Source of the DNA: Rhodobacterales bacterium
GTDB lineage: Bacteria > Pseudomonadota > Alphaproteobacteria > Rhodobacterales > Rhodobacteraceae
Assembly (NCBI GenBank): GCA_030950105.1
Contig: JAUZRV010000149.1
Coordinates: 1 to 33,754, forward strand
Length of the DNA: 33,754 bases
Reading direction: 5' to 3'
Shown: in pieces, positions 18,192 through 28,173 of the stretch
How positions within the stretch are numbered: the first letter of the stretch is position 1
How the letters are laid out: each line of letters begins with the position of its first letter
Position numbers and translations under genes: made by a program
Notes under the pieces: generated by a model
Database searches by the model: none
Told to the model about the DNA's origin: nothing
Seen by the model: the letters and a program-made list of their open reading frames with translations, nothing else

Positions 18192-18203
18192 GCTAATGAC
18201 GCC

Positions 18204-19046
18204 CTACAAATCAGTGCGCAAATGCCAGAGTTCGGGGAACAGTTCCACGTCAAGCATCCGGCGCAGGTAACTTACCCCGCTGGTGCCGCCCGATCCGCGT
18301 TTGAAACCGATGATGCGTTCCACGGTGGTGACGTGGTTGAACCGCCAGCGGCGAAAGTAATCCTCAAGATCAACGAGTTTTTCGGCCAGCTCATAAAGTT
18401 CCCAATTGTTATCAGGGTCTTGATAGACCTTGATCCACGCCGCCTTGACACTGTCGTTTTCGGCATAGGGGGCGCTCATGTCGCGATTTAGCACCGCGTC
18501 ATCCACCGGAAACGAGGCATGAAGCGCGCGGATTGCCACATCGTAAACCGACGGGTGGGCGAGTTCATCGGTGAGAAGTCTGGTCAAATCTTCGCGGTGG
18601 GCATGGGGGCGCATCATTGCCTTGTTGCGGTTGCCAAGGGTGAATTCAATCAGCCGGTATTGATAGGATTGAAACCCCGAAGACTGGCCCAATGCCTCGC
18701 GGAAACGGGTGTATTCGGCCGGTGTCATGGTGCGCAGAACATCCCACGCATTGTTCAACTGTTCAAAAATGCGGGTCACACGGGCCAGCATTTTGAATGC
18801 TTGGCGGGTTTTACCGGCCAACATGGCATCGCGCGCGGCCGCGACTTCGTGCAGGGCGAGGCGCATCCATAATTCTGACGTCTGGTGTTGAATGATGAAC
18901 AGCATTTCGTCATGCGCATCCGACAGCGGGTTTTGCGCATCAAGGATTTTTTCAAGCGACAGATAGTCGGAATAGGACATGCGCCCGTCAAACGACATTT
19001 GCGCGCCATCATTGGCAGGATCGTATGCTTTTGGTGTATTGGTCAT
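18204..19046 (-). CDS. kynA: Tryptophan 2,3-dioxygenase
   Basis: [53 protein letters not shown] ... [24 protein letters not shown] ... [31 protein letters not shown]. Confidence 0.96.
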   Translation of the reverse strand: MTNTPKAYDPANDGAQMSFDGRMSYSDYLSLEKILDAQNPLSDAHDEMLFIIQHQTSELWMRLALHEVAAARDAMLAGKTRQAFKMLARVTRIFEQLNNAWDVLRTMTPAEYTRFREALGQSSGFQSYQYRLIEFTLGNRNKAMMRPHAHREDLTRLLTDELAHPSVYDVAIRALHASFPVDDAVLNRDMSAPYAENDSVKAAWIKVYQDPDNNWELYELAEKLVDLEDYFRRWRFNHVTTVERIIGFKRGSGGTSGVSYLRRMLDVELFPELWHLRTDL

Positions 19047-19061
19047 TTTGGTTTCTCTAAA

Positions 19062-19166
19062 GCGTTTCGCCCTGCATCTCCTTCAGGGAATGTGGTGAAA
19101 CGCGTGCTCCTTATCAGTAGGGTGGGCGTTTCGAATTCAATTGTAATCCAAATTGAACGCGAAACG
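19062..19166. repeat. Two adjacent imperfect palindromes with GCGTTTCG/CGAAACGC ends
   Basis: GCGTTTC (19062-19068)/GAAACGC (19097-19103) with inner CCCTG/CAGGG; CGTTTCGaaTTCAATT (19127-19142)/AATTGAAcgCGAAACG (19151-19166), 14 of 16 positions complementary. Confidence 0.7.
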
Positions 19167-19634
19167 TCTTAAATCAATCGACATGGCGAACCTTTCAAAG
19201 GATTGCCCGTCGCGGGATACGGTTTCTGGATGGTCCACGGTCCAGCCATTGCGCGCGAAAAACGGGCGGGCAAAATGTGAGGCGTGGGTGCGCAGATGCG
19301 TCAGCCCGTGGTCGAGCGCCCATTCAACGAGGCGCTCATAGAGAGTTTGCGCCACAGAGCGACCCATCCAGCGGGGCAGCACAAAGGCAAGGTCGAGATA
19401 CCCCGCAGAGGTGAGAGACATAAAGCCGATGATTTCCCCGTCATGCGTGGCGACAAAGACCTGTTGATCCTCGAGTTTCTGACAGAACGCAGGCGTGGGC
19501 GGGCCAAGCGGTGCCCAGACCGCGCGTTGTTCAAGGGTGTAGTGTTTGGCCGTGCCTTCGCGGACCGATTGGACAAAAACCGCGCGACATGCGGCGCAAT
19601 CATCACGGTGGTAGGGGCGTATACGGAAGGGCAT
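19137..19634 (-). CDS. GNAT-family N-acetyltransferase
   Basis: MPFRIRPYHRDDCAACRAVFVQSVREGTAKHYTLEQRAVWAP ... VFVATHDGEIIGFMSLTSAGYLDLAFVLPRWMGRSVAQTLYERLVEWALDHGLTHLRTHASHFARPFFARNGWTV. Confidence 0.92.
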   Translation of the reverse strand: MPFRIRPYHRDDCAACRAVFVQSVREGTAKHYTLEQRAVWAPLGPPTPAFCQKLEDQQVFVATHDGEIIGFMSLTSAGYLDLAFVLPRWMGRSVAQTLYERLVEWALDHGLTHLRTHASHFARPFFARNGWTVDHPETVSRDGQSFERFAMSIDLRRFAFNLDYN

Positions 19635-19643
19635 ATCACCGGA

Positions 19644-20837
19644 TCATGTGACCGCATTGCGGATTTTGTATTGCGGTGCGTCCCACAGGCGGTTGTTCAT
19701 CACATCGCTGATGATTTCGACGGCTTTGATCACGTCCGCCTCGTCGATATAAAGCGGGGTAAACCCGAAGCGCATGATATTCGGGGCGCGGAAATCACCG
19801 ATCACACCGCGCGCGATAAACGCCTGCATGGCGGCATAGCCGTCTTCAAAGGCAAACGAGACCTGCGAACCACGGGCATTGCCATCGCGGGGCGAGGCGA
19901 GTGTGACCATATCACAGGCGGCTTCGACCTCTTGGATAAACAGGTCGGTCAGGGCGATGGATTTGGCGCGCACGTCGTTCATGTCGACCATATCCCAGAT
20001 ATCAAGCGCGACCTCCAAAGCCACCAGTTGCAGAACCGGCGGGGTGCCGACGCGCATCCGTTCAATACCAAATCCGGGGCGGTAATCGGGATCAAAGGCA
20101 AACGGTGCCTCGTGACCGAGCCAACCGGAAAGCGCGGGTTCAACCGTATCAACATGGCGTGGCGCGACATAGATGAATGCCGGTGCGCCGGGACCGCCGT
20201 TGAGGTATTTATAGGTGCACCCCGCCGCGAAATCGGCATTGGCATCGACCAGATCGACGGGAATGGCACCGGCGGAATGGGCCAGATCCCAGACGGTGAT
20301 CGCGCCAACCGCATGGGCCTTGGCGGTAAGCGCCTTCATGTCGTGGATACGGCCGGTGCGGTAATCGACCTGGGTGATCATGGTCACCGCGACCTCATTG
20401 GTGATGTTGGCCGCGACATCCTCGGGGGCGACAACGCGCAATTCGTAATCGCGATCCAGCAGCCCGATAAGGCCTTGCGCCATATAAAGGTCGCTGGGGA
20501 AATTGCCGCTGTCGGACAGGATCACCCGCCGGTCGGGGTTCATCTTGAGGGCCGCCGCCAAGGCCTGATAGATTTTGATCGACAGGGTGTCGCCCATCAC
20601 CACATGGCCCGCTTCGGCCCCGATCAGGCCTGCGATGCGATTTCCCACAGTGCCCGGCTTGTCGTTCCAACCGGCCTTGTTCCAGCCGGTGATCAACATC
20701 TCGCCCCATTCATCCGACAACAGGGTTTCGAGACGCTGCGTGGTGGCCTTCGGGCGCGCACCAAGCGAGTTGCCGTCGAGATAAATCAGCCCCTCGGGCA
20801 ATTGAAACAGGGCTTTGGTGGCGGCGAAATCTGACAT
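19644..20837 (-). CDS. kynU: Kynureninase
   Basis: PEGLIYLDGNSLGARPKATTQRLETLLSDEWGEMLITGWNKAGW ... VDYRTGRIHDMKALTAKAHAVGAITVWDLAHSAGAIPVDLVDANADFAAGCTYKYLNGGPGAPAFIYV (PLP Lys). Confidence 0.96.
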   Translation of the reverse strand: MSDFAATKALFQLPEGLIYLDGNSLGARPKATTQRLETLLSDEWGEMLITGWNKAGWNDKPGTVGNRIAGLIGAEAGHVVMGDTLSIKIYQALAAALKMNPDRRVILSDSGNFPSDLYMAQGLIGLLDRDYELRVVAPEDVAANITNEVAVTMITQVDYRTGRIHDMKALTAKAHAVGAITVWDLAHSAGAIPVDLVDANADFAAGCTYKYLNGGPGAPAFIYVAPRHVDTVEPALSGWLGHEAPFAFDPDYRPGFGIERMRVGTPPVLQLVALEVALDIWDMVDMNDVRAKSIALTDLFIQEVEAACDMVTLASPRDGNARGSQVSFAFEDGYAAMQAFIARGVIGDFRAPNIMRFGFTPLYIDEADVIKAVEIISDVMNNRLWDAPQYKIRNAVT

Positions 20838-21037
20838 AAGGGGATCCTCGGTGTATTTTAAGCCTAAAGTATATCCGGAATTCCCACCTGTCCAGTGTTG
20901 ATTGCGGATATTCGGTATTCATTTGTATGCGGAAACCCGTTAGGAAAAAGGCGCAATCGGGCGAAATGGCGCGTAAACTCTATAGACATTCTGGGGTTTG
21001 AATGTGTAGGGTCGCGGGAAGCACTCTGGGAGGGACT

Positions 21038-21490
21038 ATGCTGAAATGGATTGATTTACCGCCGGTTTGGCTTGCGCTGGCGGCGCTGGGGGCCTGGGGG
21101 CAGGCGACATATTTTCCGATGGACCTGTCATTTGGCGGAGCTTGGGCAGATTTTGCCGGCGGTATTTTCATCGGCGGCGGGTTGATTTTAATGGCGCTGG
21201 CATTCGTGGAGATGCGTAAACATCGCACCACGGTTATCCCGCATCTTAACGCAAACGCTCTGGTCTCCAGTGGCATCTTTAGCCGCACCCGCAACCCTAT
21301 TTATGTGGGGGATGCGCTGGTTTTGGCGGGGCTGATATTGCGCTGGGACGCGGTGCTGGCGCTGCCTTTGGTGCCGATATTCATCCTTGTGATCGAAAAG
21401 CGGTTCATCATCGGGGAAGAAGACCGGCTGCGGCGCAAATTCCGGTCGCAATTTGCCGCCTATTGCGAGAAAACCAGACGTTGGGTATGA
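21038..21490 (+). CDS. Isoprenylcysteine carboxyl methyltransferase (ICMT)/PEMT-like integral membrane methyltransferase
   Basis: 150 aa, about 4 TM; NALVSSGIFSRTRNPIYVGDALVLAGLIL ... IEKRFIIGEEDRLRRKFRSQFAAYCEKTRRWV, typical of this family. Confidence 0.87.
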   Translation: MLKWIDLPPVWLALAALGAWGQATYFPMDLSFGGAWADFAGGIFIGGGLILMALAFVEMRKHRTTVIPHLNANALVSSGIFSRTRNPIYVGDALVLAGLILRWDAVLALPLVPIFILVIEKRFIIGEEDRLRRKFRSQFAAYCEKTRRWV

Positions 21491-21632
21491 GATATTTCAA
21501 CAAAACATAGGATTTCACTCAAGATGCGACGTTCTGTGCGTCGCGCTTGGGTTTAAAATGTGAGATATGGTTTCCGATTGGAAACAGGACCAATGGCCGG
21601 GTGATTCTGGCCTGAACTACCGAAAAGGGGAC

Positions 21633-23210
21633 GTGAACGTGAAAATCGGAACGCCAAAGGAAACGTTTGAAGGCGAGGCCCGCGTGGCCATGACGCCGGA
21701 ATCAGCCAAGCATTTGCAAAAGCTCGGCTATGATTGCGTGATTGAAACCGGGGCCGGGGCTGCTGCGGGTTTTTCGGACAAGGCCTATAAGGACGCCGGT
21801 GTTTCGGTGGTGAAAACCGCCGCTGCATTGTGGAAAGCGTCCGATGTGGTCACCAAAGTGCGCCAACCCAATGATACAGAAGCCAAGCGCCTGCGCGAGG
21901 GGCAGTTGTTGATTTCGTTCTTTAACCCGGCTGCCAATGACAAATTGATGGAGGTTGCGCGCGCCAAAGGGGCTAATGTGATTGCCATGGAAATGGTGCC
22001 GCGGATTTCACGGGCGCAGAAAATGGATGCGCTGTCTTCGATGGCCAATATTGCGGGCTACCGCGCGGTGATCGAGGCGGGGAACAACTTTGGCCGCTTT
22101 TTCACCGGACAGGTGACGGCGGCGGGCAAAGTGCCGCCTGCCAAGGTTCTGGTGATCGGGGCCGGTGTGGCGGGATTGGCCGCAATTGGCACCTCGACAT
22201 CACTCGGCGCGATTACCTATGCGTTTGACGTGCGCCCCGAAGTGGCCGAGCAGGTCGAATCCATGGGCGCGGAATTTGTGTTCCTCGATTTTGAAGAAGA
22301 ACAGGCCGATGGCGCGGTAACCGGTGGCTATGCCGCTGTGTCGTCCCCCGAATTCCGCGAGGCGCAATTGGCGAAATTCCGCGAATTGGCACCGGACATC
22401 GACATCGTGATCTGCACCGCGTTGATCCCCAACCGCGAAGCGCCCGAATTGTGGACGCCCGACATGGTCGAGGCAATGAAACCGGGTTCGGTGATCATTG
22501 ATCTGGCGGCGGAAAAAGGCGGCAATTGCAAATTGACCGTGATGGACGAAAAAATCGTGACCGATAATGGCGTGACTATTGTCGGCTATACCGATTTCCC
22601 GTCGCGTATGGCGGCACAGGCATCAACGCTTTATTCCAACAATATCCGGCACATGATGTTTGATTTGACCCCTGAAAAGGACGGTCAGGTCAATCACAAC
22701 ATGGAAGATGACGTGATCCGCGGCGCGACCGTGACCTTTGATCACGAAATCACTTTCCCGCCACCGCCGCCCAAAATCGCGGCGATTGCGGCCAAACCAA
22801 AAGAGACGGTTCCAGAGCTGACGCCGGAAGAAAAGCGCGCTGTTGAAGTCGCCGCCTTCAAGGCCGATACCAAACAGCAAGTCGGCACATTGGCGATTGG
22901 CGCGGTGGTCATGTTGATCATCGGTGCCTTCGCCCCGGCGAGCTTTATGCAACATTTCATCGTGTTCGCCTTGGCCTGTTTCATCGGTTTTCAGGTGATC
23001 TGGAATGTGGCGCATGCGCTCCACACCCCGTTGATGGCGGTGACCAATGCGATCTCGGGCATCGTGATCCTTGGCGCATTGCTGCAAATCGGATCATCCA
23101 ACTGGCTGGTGGTGGTTTTGGCCACGATCAGTGTTCTCATTGCGACTATCAACATCGTCGGTGGCTTTATGGTCACCCGTCGTATGTTGGCAATGTTCCA
23201 GAAATCTTAA
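21633..23210 (+). CDS. pntA: NAD(P) transhydrogenase subunit alpha
   Basis: [54 protein letters not shown] ... [46 protein letters not shown]-terminal TM helices. GTG start at 21633 or 21639; the track ATG at 21567 is less likely. Confidence 0.94.
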   Translation: MNVKIGTPKETFEGEARVAMTPESAKHLQKLGYDCVIETGAGAAAGFSDKAYKDAGVSVVKTAAALWKASDVVTKVRQPNDTEAKRLREGQLLISFFNPAANDKLMEVARAKGANVIAMEMVPRISRAQKMDALSSMANIAGYRAVIEAGNNFGRFFTGQVTAAGKVPPAKVLVIGAGVAGLAAIGTSTSLGAITYAFDVRPEVAEQVESMGAEFVFLDFEEEQADGAVTGGYAAVSSPEFREAQLAKFRELAPDIDIVICTALIPNREAPELWTPDMVEAMKPGSVIIDLAAEKGGNCKLTVMDEKIVTDNGVTIVGYTDFPSRMAAQASTLYSNNIRHMMFDLTPEKDGQVNHNMEDDVIRGATVTFDHEITFPPPPPKIAAIAAKPKETVPELTPEEKRAVEVAAFKADTKQQVGTLAIGAVVMLIIGAFAPASFMQHFIVFALACFIGFQVIWNVAHALHTPLMAVTNAISGIVILGALLQIGSSNWLVVVLATISVLIATINIVGGFMVTRRMLAMFQKS

Positions 23211-23225
23211 GGGGAGGATACGCAC

Positions 23226-24659
23226 ATGAGCATTGGTATCGTAATGGCCGCCTATATCGCGGCATCGGTTCTTTTCATCCTGTCTTTGGGTGGCCTGAGC
23301 AATATGGAAAAGGCCAAACGCGCGGTTTGGTATGGCATTGTCGGTATGGGCGTCGCGGTGGTTGTGACCATCTTCGGGCCTGACAGCGGCAACTATTTGT
23401 TGTTGCTTCTGGCGATTGCGATCGGGGCCTATGCGGGTTTTTACGTCGCTGGCAAAGTGCAGATGACGGAAATGCCACAACTGGTGGCGGCGCTCCATTC
23501 ATTCGTGGGTCTGGCCGCAGTGTTTATCGGTTTGAACGCCGAACTGGAATTGCAAACGGTTCTGGGAATGGACGATGCCGCACGTGAAACCCTCACCGGT
23601 TTCGGGGCGGTTCTGGCCCATAAAACCGGCGTTGAAATCTCGATTTTGAAGGTCGAAGTGTTTCTCGGGATCTTCATCGGGGCGGTGACATTTACCGGAT
23701 CAATCATCGCGTTTGGCAAACTCGCGGGCAAGGTCGACGGCGGCGCCAAGAAGCTTCCTGGTGGGCATTATCTCAATGCCGGTGCGCTTGTCGCGTCCCT
23801 GATCCTCGGTATCATGTTCTTTAATGGTGCGGGCATCTGGACCATGGTTGCGGTGATCGTCATCGCCGGTTTCATTGGCTATCACTTGATCATGGGCATC
23901 GGCGGCGCGGATATGCCGGTGGTGGTTTCCATGCTCAATTCATACTCCGGTTGGGCAGCGGCGGCGATTGGGTTTACCCTCGGCAATGATCTGTTGATCG
24001 TTGTTGGCGCGCTTGTCGGGTCGTCCGGTGCGATCCTGTCCTATATCATGTGCAAGGCGATGAACCGGTCGTTCATCAGCGTGATTTTGGGCGGTTTTGG
24101 CGGTCCTTCCGGCCCACAGATGGAGGTGAGTGGCGAGCAGGTTGCCATTGGTGCCGACGGTGTTGCGGCCGCGTTGGAAGACGCCGACAGCATCGTGATT
24201 ATCCCCGGTTACGGGATGGCCGTCGCGCAAGCGCAGCAATCGGTTTCCGAACTGGTCAAACGTCTGCGTGCCAAGGGTAAAAACGTGCGGTTTGCGATCC
24301 ATCCGGTGGCCGGACGTTTGCCGGGCCATATGAATGTTCTGCTTGCCGAGGCGCGTGTGCCCTATGATATCGTGCTGGAAATGGACGAGATCAACGATGA
24401 TTTCCCCACCACGGATGTGGCGATTGTGATCGGGTCCAACGACATCGTGAACCCCGCGGCACAGGACGATCCCAACAGCCCGATCGCCGGAATGCCGGTG
24501 TTGGAATGTTGGAAAGCGAAACAGGTGTTTGTATCGAAACGTGGCCAAGGCACCGGATATTCCGGCATCGAAAACCCGTTGTTTTACAAGGAAAACACCC
24601 GGATGTTTTATGGCGATGCCAAGGCGTCACTGGATAAATTGCTGACAATGATCGAATAA
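23226..24659 (+). CDS. pntB: NAD(P) transhydrogenase subunit beta
   Basis: Multiple TM then [90 protein letters not shown]. Confidence 0.97.
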   Translation: MSIGIVMAAYIAASVLFILSLGGLSNMEKAKRAVWYGIVGMGVAVVVTIFGPDSGNYLLLLLAIAIGAYAGFYVAGKVQMTEMPQLVAALHSFVGLAAVFIGLNAELELQTVLGMDDAARETLTGFGAVLAHKTGVEISILKVEVFLGIFIGAVTFTGSIIAFGKLAGKVDGGAKKLPGGHYLNAGALVASLILGIMFFNGAGIWTMVAVIVIAGFIGYHLIMGIGGADMPVVVSMLNSYSGWAAAAIGFTLGNDLLIVVGALVGSSGAILSYIMCKAMNRSFISVILGGFGGPSGPQMEVSGEQVAIGADGVAAALEDADSIVIIPGYGMAVAQAQQSVSELVKRLRAKGKNVRFAIHPVAGRLPGHMNVLLAEARVPYDIVLEMDEINDDFPTTDVAIVIGSNDIVNPAAQDDPNSPIAGMPVLECWKAKQVFVSKRGQGTGYSGIENPLFYKENTRMFYGDAKASLDKLLTMIE

Positions 24660-24689
24660 TTTTCAGAAAACCCTAAACGTAATATCTGT

Positions 24690-24715
24690 AAAAGGCGCCT
24701 TTCGAGGCGCCTTTT
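24690..24715 (+). terminator. Intrinsic terminator downstream of pntB
   Basis: AAAAGGCGCC-tttcga-GGCGCCTTTT: perfect 10-bp arms ending in T4. Confidence 0.88.
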
Positions 24716-24805
24716 GTATGAATTAGGCCCATTTCTTAATCCAAACCCTGTTTACCGGATTGCAGAAACAATTCGGGGCCGCCATGTGCTTGGCGGAAAC
24801 TCAAG

Positions 24806-25888
24806 ATGGTCCAAAACACATTTCAAACGATTTATCTGGGGCAGATGCGGGATCTCGACCCGGATGAGGAAAACTATACATCGGAGTATTCCGGGAAACT
24901 TGAAGGCATGACTTTCGGAGACAAAAGTAATCCGCTTCATGATGATATTGGAAAACTCACGCTGGACGATGCCGATGGAAACAAGATTATTGTTGCCAAT
25001 GATCGGGGAAACAAAGCCGAAGATTTGATATTTGAAGGCAAGGCCGCCGCTTTGGATACGGAGCTCGCGGTGAAGGTTGAAATAACGTTTTCGGATGGGT
25101 CAACCGGCGAAACGATCATGATGGTTTTGCAAGACACCGATGGCCGGGTGTTTTTGACGCCATGGGACAAAGAAGGCGCGGCGGAAAACGAAGTGTTGGA
25201 TGATGGGAAAATTCTATCAATCAAGATTGTTTCGGTGGGGGATGTCTCCTATGGCATCTATTCCGATGTAGAAGCCGAAGCCTTTATTTGCTTTGCGGGT
25301 GGCACGTTGATTGACACCGATCAGGGGCAGGTCGATGTGGCACGGGTGTCGATCGGGGATCGCGTGCGCACCATGGATCATGGATATCAGGAAATTCGCT
25401 GGATTGGCGGGCGCCGCGTGTGCGCGGTGGGCAACGTCGCGCCGATCCGGATCAGGGCCGGGGCGCTAGGCGAGGGCGTGCCTGCACGCGATTTACGGGT
25501 GTCGCCACAACACCGGATTTTGGTACGCTCGAAAATCGCCAAACGGATGTTTGATACGCCCGAGGTGTTGATACCGGCCAAGAAATTGCTTGGCTTGCAG
25601 GGGGTGACGATTGACACTTCGTGCCGTTATATCACCTATTGGCATTTCCTGTTTGACCGCCATGAAATTGTGTTTGCCAACGGGACCGCGAGCGAGAGCC
25701 TGTTCACGGGCAAAGAGGCGCTTAAGGCGGTGGGGAACAAGGCGCGCGATGAAATACTGACGCTTTTCCCCGAATTGGCAGCGACTGATACAGATCGGGA
25801 GGCCGCGCGTCCGATCCTGCCGGGGAAAGTGCAAAGCCATATGGTTGCGCGTCATGCCAAGAATGCACAGCCGATTTATCAAAATTAG
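24806..25888 (+). CDS. Hint (Hedgehog/intein)-domain protein
   Basis: CFAGGTLIDTDQGQVDVARVSIGDRVRTMDHGYQEIRWIGGRRV ... RVSPQHRILV ... SCRYITYWHFLFDRHEIVFANGTASESLFTG. Confidence 0.88.
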   Translation: MVQNTFQTIYLGQMRDLDPDEENYTSEYSGKLEGMTFGDKSNPLHDDIGKLTLDDADGNKIIVANDRGNKAEDLIFEGKAAALDTELAVKVEITFSDGSTGETIMMVLQDTDGRVFLTPWDKEGAAENEVLDDGKILSIKIVSVGDVSYGIYSDVEAEAFICFAGGTLIDTDQGQVDVARVSIGDRVRTMDHGYQEIRWIGGRRVCAVGNVAPIRIRAGALGEGVPARDLRVSPQHRILVRSKIAKRMFDTPEVLIPAKKLLGLQGVTIDTSCRYITYWHFLFDRHEIVFANGTASESLFTGKEALKAVGNKARDEILTLFPELAATDTDREAARPILPGKVQSHMVARHAKNAQPIYQN

Positions 25889-25970
25889 GCAGGCGTGCCG
25901 GTTTTGACGGGGCGGGTGAACCTGTATATCAGGGAGAGGCACGAATATGCACCTCTGAAAGGCGCGCCTG

Positions 25971-26729
25971 ATGACCGTTTTAATCGCCACCAGCACCGAT
26001 GATTTTGACCCCACCGAGGTTTCTGTGCCATGGGAAATATTGCGCGCGGGCGGGGTGGATGTCAGATTTGCCACCGACACCGGCACGGCAGGACGGGCCG
26101 ATCAACGGATGTTGGACGGGCAGGGGTTTGGCATTCTGAAACCGGCGCTTATTGCACAGCGCCCCGCTCGTGAGACCTACCAACGGATGCTGTTGGACAC
26201 AGCATTCCAAAACCCGATGTCCTATGCGGATATCAATGTGGCGGATTTTGACGCGCTGCTGTTGCCCGGTGGTCATGCCAAAGGCGTTATTCCCTATCTG
26301 GAATCGCCGGTTTTACAGCGCGCGATTGTCGGTTTTTTCAAGACCGGAAAACCGGTGGGCGCGATTTGCCACGGGGTTGTGGCGGCATGCCGCGCGATTG
26401 ACCCCGCGACCGGAAAATCGGTGCTGTATGGGCGTAAAACCACCGCACTTTTGAAACGGCAGGAACGCCTCGCCTATCACCTTACCCGCCGCAAGCTTGG
26501 TGATTATTACCTGACCTATCCGGTGACAGTCGAGGATGAGGTCACGGCATGTTTGCGATCAGCGGATGATTTTGCGCAGGGACCAACGCCGGTTTTGCGT
26601 GATAACCCGCAGCATATGAACCGCGGGTTTACCATGCGTGACGGCAATTATCTCTCGGCGCGCTGGCCCGGGGATGTTTATCGGTTTTCGACCGCGTTTC
26701 TTGAAATGGTCCGCCAAGCGGCCCGCTAA
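25971..26729 (+). CDS. Type 1 glutamine amidotransferase-like / DJ-1/PfpI-family protein
   Basis: DFDALLLPGGHAKGVIPYLESPVLQRAIVGFFKTGKPVGAICHGVVAACRA, nucleophile-elbow Cys (AICHGV). Confidence 0.88.
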   Translation: MTVLIATSTDDFDPTEVSVPWEILRAGGVDVRFATDTGTAGRADQRMLDGQGFGILKPALIAQRPARETYQRMLLDTAFQNPMSYADINVADFDALLLPGGHAKGVIPYLESPVLQRAIVGFFKTGKPVGAICHGVVAACRAIDPATGKSVLYGRKTTALLKRQERLAYHLTRRKLGDYYLTYPVTVEDEVTACLRSADDFAQGPTPVLRDNPQHMNRGFTMRDGNYLSARWPGDVYRFSTAFLEMVRQAAR

Positions 26730-26874
26730 GGCGGAAATTGTCACCGCTACGACCAAATACCACCCGTATTTAGCGTCACAATATTACCGCATATCTGCCC
26801 ACAGCTTGGCCATAATCTGGCCCGATCCAGCCGTATTGCCCCGTTAGGTATTCCTTAACAAAGGGAATGTGGGC

Positions 26875-27756
26875 ATGTCGAAAACACCGAATAAATTTGC
26901 GCAAATCGCCGCGATTGCCGCGAAATCCGGCTTTACTCACGCGATGGAACAACATTTTGCAGTGTTTTTGAAACGCTCCAACAGCCGCCTGATTGTGACC
27001 TTTGATAATATGAAAAGCCGCGATATGGCGGGGCCGCGTATGCCGTGGGGCTATGGATTCGTGAAATCGCAAGGCGCGTCGCATCTGTCGGTGATGATGG
27101 GCGGGCGCAACGACTGGTTTCGTCATGCTCAGGTGGCCGAAATGTTTGACACCCTGAAAACCGAAGGTTTTTTTAACCAGTTTAGCGATGTGGTTTTTTA
27201 TGGCAGTTCGATGGGGGGCTATGGTGCCTTGGCCTATTGTTCGGCGGCCCCGGGTGCGCGGGTGATTGCCGCGACCCCGCAAACCTCGCTTGATATGGCG
27301 CTGGTGCCTTGGGAAACCCGTTATGATGCGGCACGCGCGCGCGGCGATTGGTCCGGTGCCTATGCCGATGCCGCCGTTGAGGCCCGTTCGGCGCGCAAGG
27401 TTACAGTGCTCTATGATCCCTATTTTGAACCGGACCAACGCCATGTGGCCCGTCTTGACCCAACCAATCTGGTGGCGCTGCGTTGCCCGTGGATGGACCA
27501 CAAAGTGATGCCTCGGTTGAATTATATGGGGTTGTTAAAACCGGTGATTAACGGCGCAATTTCCGGCGATCTTGATTCTAACGGCTTTACCCGCATGTTT
27601 CGCCAGCATCGCGCCAATAAATCGCGCACCCGCACCGTGTTGCAAACCGCCTTGGCGCGCGGTCATAAACAGCGGGTCGCACGCGCCCTTCATAGCCTGA
27701 ATTCAACCAATCCCAATTGGAATTTCCGCCGTCTGCGCATCGAAGCGCAGGCCTGA
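26875..27756 (+). CDS. Alpha/beta-hydrolase-like protein of unknown substrate
   Basis: VVFYGSSMGGYGALAYCSAAPGARVIAATPQTSLD contains a GxSxGG nucleophile elbow. ATG at 26875; the track uses GTG at 26869. Confidence 0.75.
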   Translation: MSKTPNKFAQIAAIAAKSGFTHAMEQHFAVFLKRSNSRLIVTFDNMKSRDMAGPRMPWGYGFVKSQGASHLSVMMGGRNDWFRHAQVAEMFDTLKTEGFFNQFSDVVFYGSSMGGYGALAYCSAAPGARVIAATPQTSLDMALVPWETRYDAARARGDWSGAYADAAVEARSARKVTVLYDPYFEPDQRHVARLDPTNLVALRCPWMDHKVMPRLNYMGLLKPVINGAISGDLDSNGFTRMFRQHRANKSRTRTVLQTALARGHKQRVARALHSLNSTNPNWNFRRLRIEAQA

Positions 27757-27762
27757 CAGGGG

Positions 27763-28173
27763 CTATTTCTTGATCGGCACCCCGTAGAGTTCAAGCTTGT
27801 GCCCCTTGAGACGATAGCCGAGCTTTTCAGCGATTTTATCCTGCAAAGCCTCGATTTCGGGATCGCAAAATTCGATCACCTCGCCGGAATTCATATCAAT
27901 CAAATGGTCATGGTGTTCGCGTTCGGCATCTTCATACCGCGCGCGCCCGTCGCCAAATTCATGTTTGTCCAGAATACCGGCTTCTTCAAATAATTTCACC
28001 GTGCGATAAACCGTTGCAATCGAAATTTTCGGATCGCGCGCCGACGCCCGCGCATAGAGTTCCTCAACGTCGGGGTGGTCATCGCTGTCTTGCAATGTTG
28101 TGGCAATGGTGCGGCGTTGATCGGTCATCCGAAGACCGGACGCCGTGCAACGCATTAGGATAGTTTCGGGCAT
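27763..28173 (-). CDS. Fur-family metal-responsive regulator (alphaproteobacterial Fur/Mur-like)
   Basis: LRMTDQRRTIATTLQDSDDHPDVEELYARASARDPKISIATVYRTVKLFEEAGILDKHEFGDGRARYEDAEREHHDHLIDMNSGEVIEFCDPEIEALQDKIAEKLGYRLKGHKLELYGVP. Confidence 0.94.
   Translation of the reverse strand: MPETILMRCTASGLRMTDQRRTIATTLQDSDDHPDVEELYARASARDPKISIATVYRTVKLFEEAGILDKHEFGDGRARYEDAEREHHDHLIDMNSGEVIEFCDPEIEALQDKIAEKLGYRLKGHKLELYGVPIKK

Noticed and set aside
19284-20834. 516-aa plus-strand ORF, very long
   Set aside because: Antisense to GNAT and kynU; Gly/His/Asp-rich shadow translation. Both minus-strand genes have strong family motifs.
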